Shown piece by piece: positions 62,848 through 64,000 of a DNA stretch of 64,000 nucleotides (position 1 is its first letter; every line of letters starts with the position of its first letter). A program made the position numbers and the translations under genes. The stretch lies in assembly GCA_021781455.1 (NCBI GenBank), contig JAJXWV010000033.1:62001-126000 (forward strand), in the 5' to 3' direction. The notes under the pieces are model-generated. The model saw only the letters and a program-made list of their open reading frames with translations, did no database searches and was not told the origin of the DNA. The stretch comes from Acidobacteriota bacterium. Its GTDB lineage: Bacteria; Acidobacteriota; Thermoanaerobaculia; Gp7-AA8.

Positions 62848-64000
62848 ATGCGCGTGTTTCCTCGGGTCGCTCTCGCGGTCATCGTTCTGCTGACCGCGCC
62901 CATGCTGCTGGCGAATCACTTCCAGTCGGACTGTCCGCTCACTCTTGTGGCGACCGACCCGCCTGCGTCGAATTTCGCGCTCTCGCCGCACGGCATCTTC
63001 CGCTCGGGCTCACAGGTGTTTGCCTTGCGCGGACAGACGCTGACCACCTACGCCCTGAACGACGTTGGTGATCTTCAAGTCGCGAGACAGGACTTCATCG
63101 GCTCGCTCGGAGCACGGGAAACCAACGGCGGAGTTGCCTTCAGCGCCGGATACCTCTTCCTGAGCAGCGAGGCCGGTCTGGAGATCTACGATCTGCGCGG
63201 CGTTCGCCCGGGCGGCAACGCGCCGTTGCTCGTCTCGCGCACCGCCGACCTGCATTACCGCCGGCTCGCCGTCAACGGGAACATCCTGGCCGCGCTCTAC
63301 CCGGCGAGCGATCTTCCCTGTTATCCGAACAGCTTCAGCTGCGTCACGAGCATCGACCTCTTCGACATCACCAACCTGGCCGCACCCGTGCGCGTCGGGT
63401 CGATCAGCACGGCGACCGACCTCGCTCGGGATCTAGGCGGCTTCAACGACATCGCCTTCAACTTCGGTTATCTGGTGGCGGTCGGAACCAACGGCTGGGC
63501 GTCGTTCAACGTGTCGAACCCGGCGCTGCCGTTCCGCATCGGCATCGTCTCGCGGGCGGGGACATTCCTGGTCAGCAACGGGACCAACCTGGTCGGAGTC
63601 GGCAACCGCGATTCCGTCCTCGTCTACAACTTCGGCACCGACGGACGGTTCACGCCGGTGTTCCTCTACACGATCTCGCAGTCGCTGACGATCGGCCGCT
63701 CGAACGCGATTGCATTCCATCCTGAGGCCTCCTTCGACGAATCGGGCAGCCGGCTCGTCACCATGGTCGACGAGATCAACCCGCTCACCCTGCAGCCGGC
63801 GCGGACCATCGCCTTCGACGTCTTCGACTTCAGCACGCCGATGTACGAAGGCACCGATCCACGCCTGTATGAGAGCGTTTCGATGACGACCGGCGACGAA
63901 GTGAAATGGGATCCAACGTCCGTCGGGCCGTATGTCTACACCGTGGGTGAGCTCACCGGTCTCCAGAGCTGGGGCGCCTGCGAGCAGATTGCCGGAAAGA
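62848..64000 (+). CDS. secreted beta-propeller-like protein (5' part only)
   Basis: The frame runs open from ATG 62848 to the window end (384 codons shown). A signal peptide (VALAVIVLLTAPMLLANHF, about 1-22) leads to repeats of the type LVIVD/WD-like seen in secreted propellers: LEIYDLRGVRPGG, SIDLFDITNLAAPVRVGSIS, WASFNVSNPALPFRIGIVS, SVLVYNFGTDGRFTPVFLY. The spacing of about 45-60 residues suggests blades. The protein is probably cell-surface or periplasmic, and its ligand is unknown. The 3' end is outside the window. Confidence 0.85.
   Translation, partial: MRVFPRVALAVIVLLTAPMLLANHFQSDCPLTLVATDPPASNFALSPHGIFRSGSQVFALRGQTLTTYALNDVGDLQVARQDFIGSLGARETNGGVAFSAGYLFLSSEAGLEIYDLRGVRPGGNAPLLVSRTADLHYRRLAVNGNILAALYPASDLPCYPNSFSCVTSIDLFDITNLAAPVRVGSISTATDLARDLGGFNDIAFNFGYLVAVGTNGWASFNVSNPALPFRIGIVSRAGTFLVSNGTNLVGVGNRDSVLVYNFGTDGRFTPVFLYTISQSLTIGRSNAIAFHPEASFDESGSRLVTMVDEINPLTLQPARTIAFDVFDFSTPMYEGTDPRLYESVSMTTGDEVKWDPTSVGPYVYTVGELTGLQSWGACEQIAGK

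Overview
The window is about 64 kb of GC-rich, gene-dense chromosomal DNA. It has short operons on both strands and no rRNA, tRNA, phage or insertion-sequence genes that I can see. The best guess for the source is a free-living Gram-negative bacterium of the Acidobacteriota. Pointers are the fused transaldolase/glucose-6-phosphate isomerase, YihY with a C-terminal helix-turn-helix domain, outer-membrane-type lipoproteins and ABC exporters, and many intergenic repeats ending in CTCAGGATGAC-like sequence. The phylum is an inference from gene content, not shown by a marker gene.

Layout. 0-15 kb: periplasmic HtrA protease, SprT-like metalloprotease, two small membrane proteins, a YbbA/YbbP-type ABC pair, TrmL, a class A beta-lactamase coupled to an AttH/CrtC-like lipocalin protein, a TPR/cyclic-nucleotide-binding protein, PAP2 phosphatase, YihY, DUF4112 and cardiolipin synthase. 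15-20 kb: pentose-phosphate/glycolysis operon (Tal-Pgi fusion, Gnd, small kinase). 20-25 kb: pseudopilin, a broken metallo-beta-lactamase-fold gene and a divergent B12-binding MerR-type regulator. 23-31 kb: the translation cluster ffh, rpsP, khpA, a RimM-TrmD fusion, rplS and rnhB, followed by a 1,077-residue TPR protein. 31-38 kb: thiL-truA, DUF971, a single-frame BrnT/antitoxin-like fusion, arcA-arcC (arginine deiminase and carbamate kinase) and Hsp20. 38-48 kb: prfC, thioesterase, a GT-C membrane protein coupled to a two-domain AhbA/AhbB-like protein, an isoprenylcysteine-methyltransferase-like protein, and metH behind what reads as a SAM-II riboswitch plus terminator. 48-64 kb: lipoproteins, speA, a GrdB-like protein beside a peroxiredoxin with TGA at its catalytic cysteine, hslO, fabH, purM, purN, a D,D-carboxypeptidase, an MsbA-like exporter, an HNH protein and the start of a secreted beta-propeller-like protein.

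Functional links. Arginine can be used two ways: ArcA/ArcC for ATP and SpeA for polyamines. Envelope upkeep recurs (HtrA, YbbAP, Cls, PAP2, Dac, MsbA). Stress and redox functions are Hsp20, Hsp33 and the probable selenocysteine peroxiredoxin.

The most unusual signals are: (1) a peroxiredoxin gene at 52694-53203 (minus) whose peroxidatic cysteine codon is TGA in an otherwise uninterrupted frame, best explained as selenocysteine; (2) a SAM-II-like riboswitch with a terminator/antiterminator switch before metH; (3) a toxin and antitoxin in one frame, with an internal ribosome-binding site and ATG; (4) intergenic elements made of 7-bp units, most of them followed by the same units inverted, in three unrelated sequence families with one architecture; (5) a RimM-TrmD fusion.
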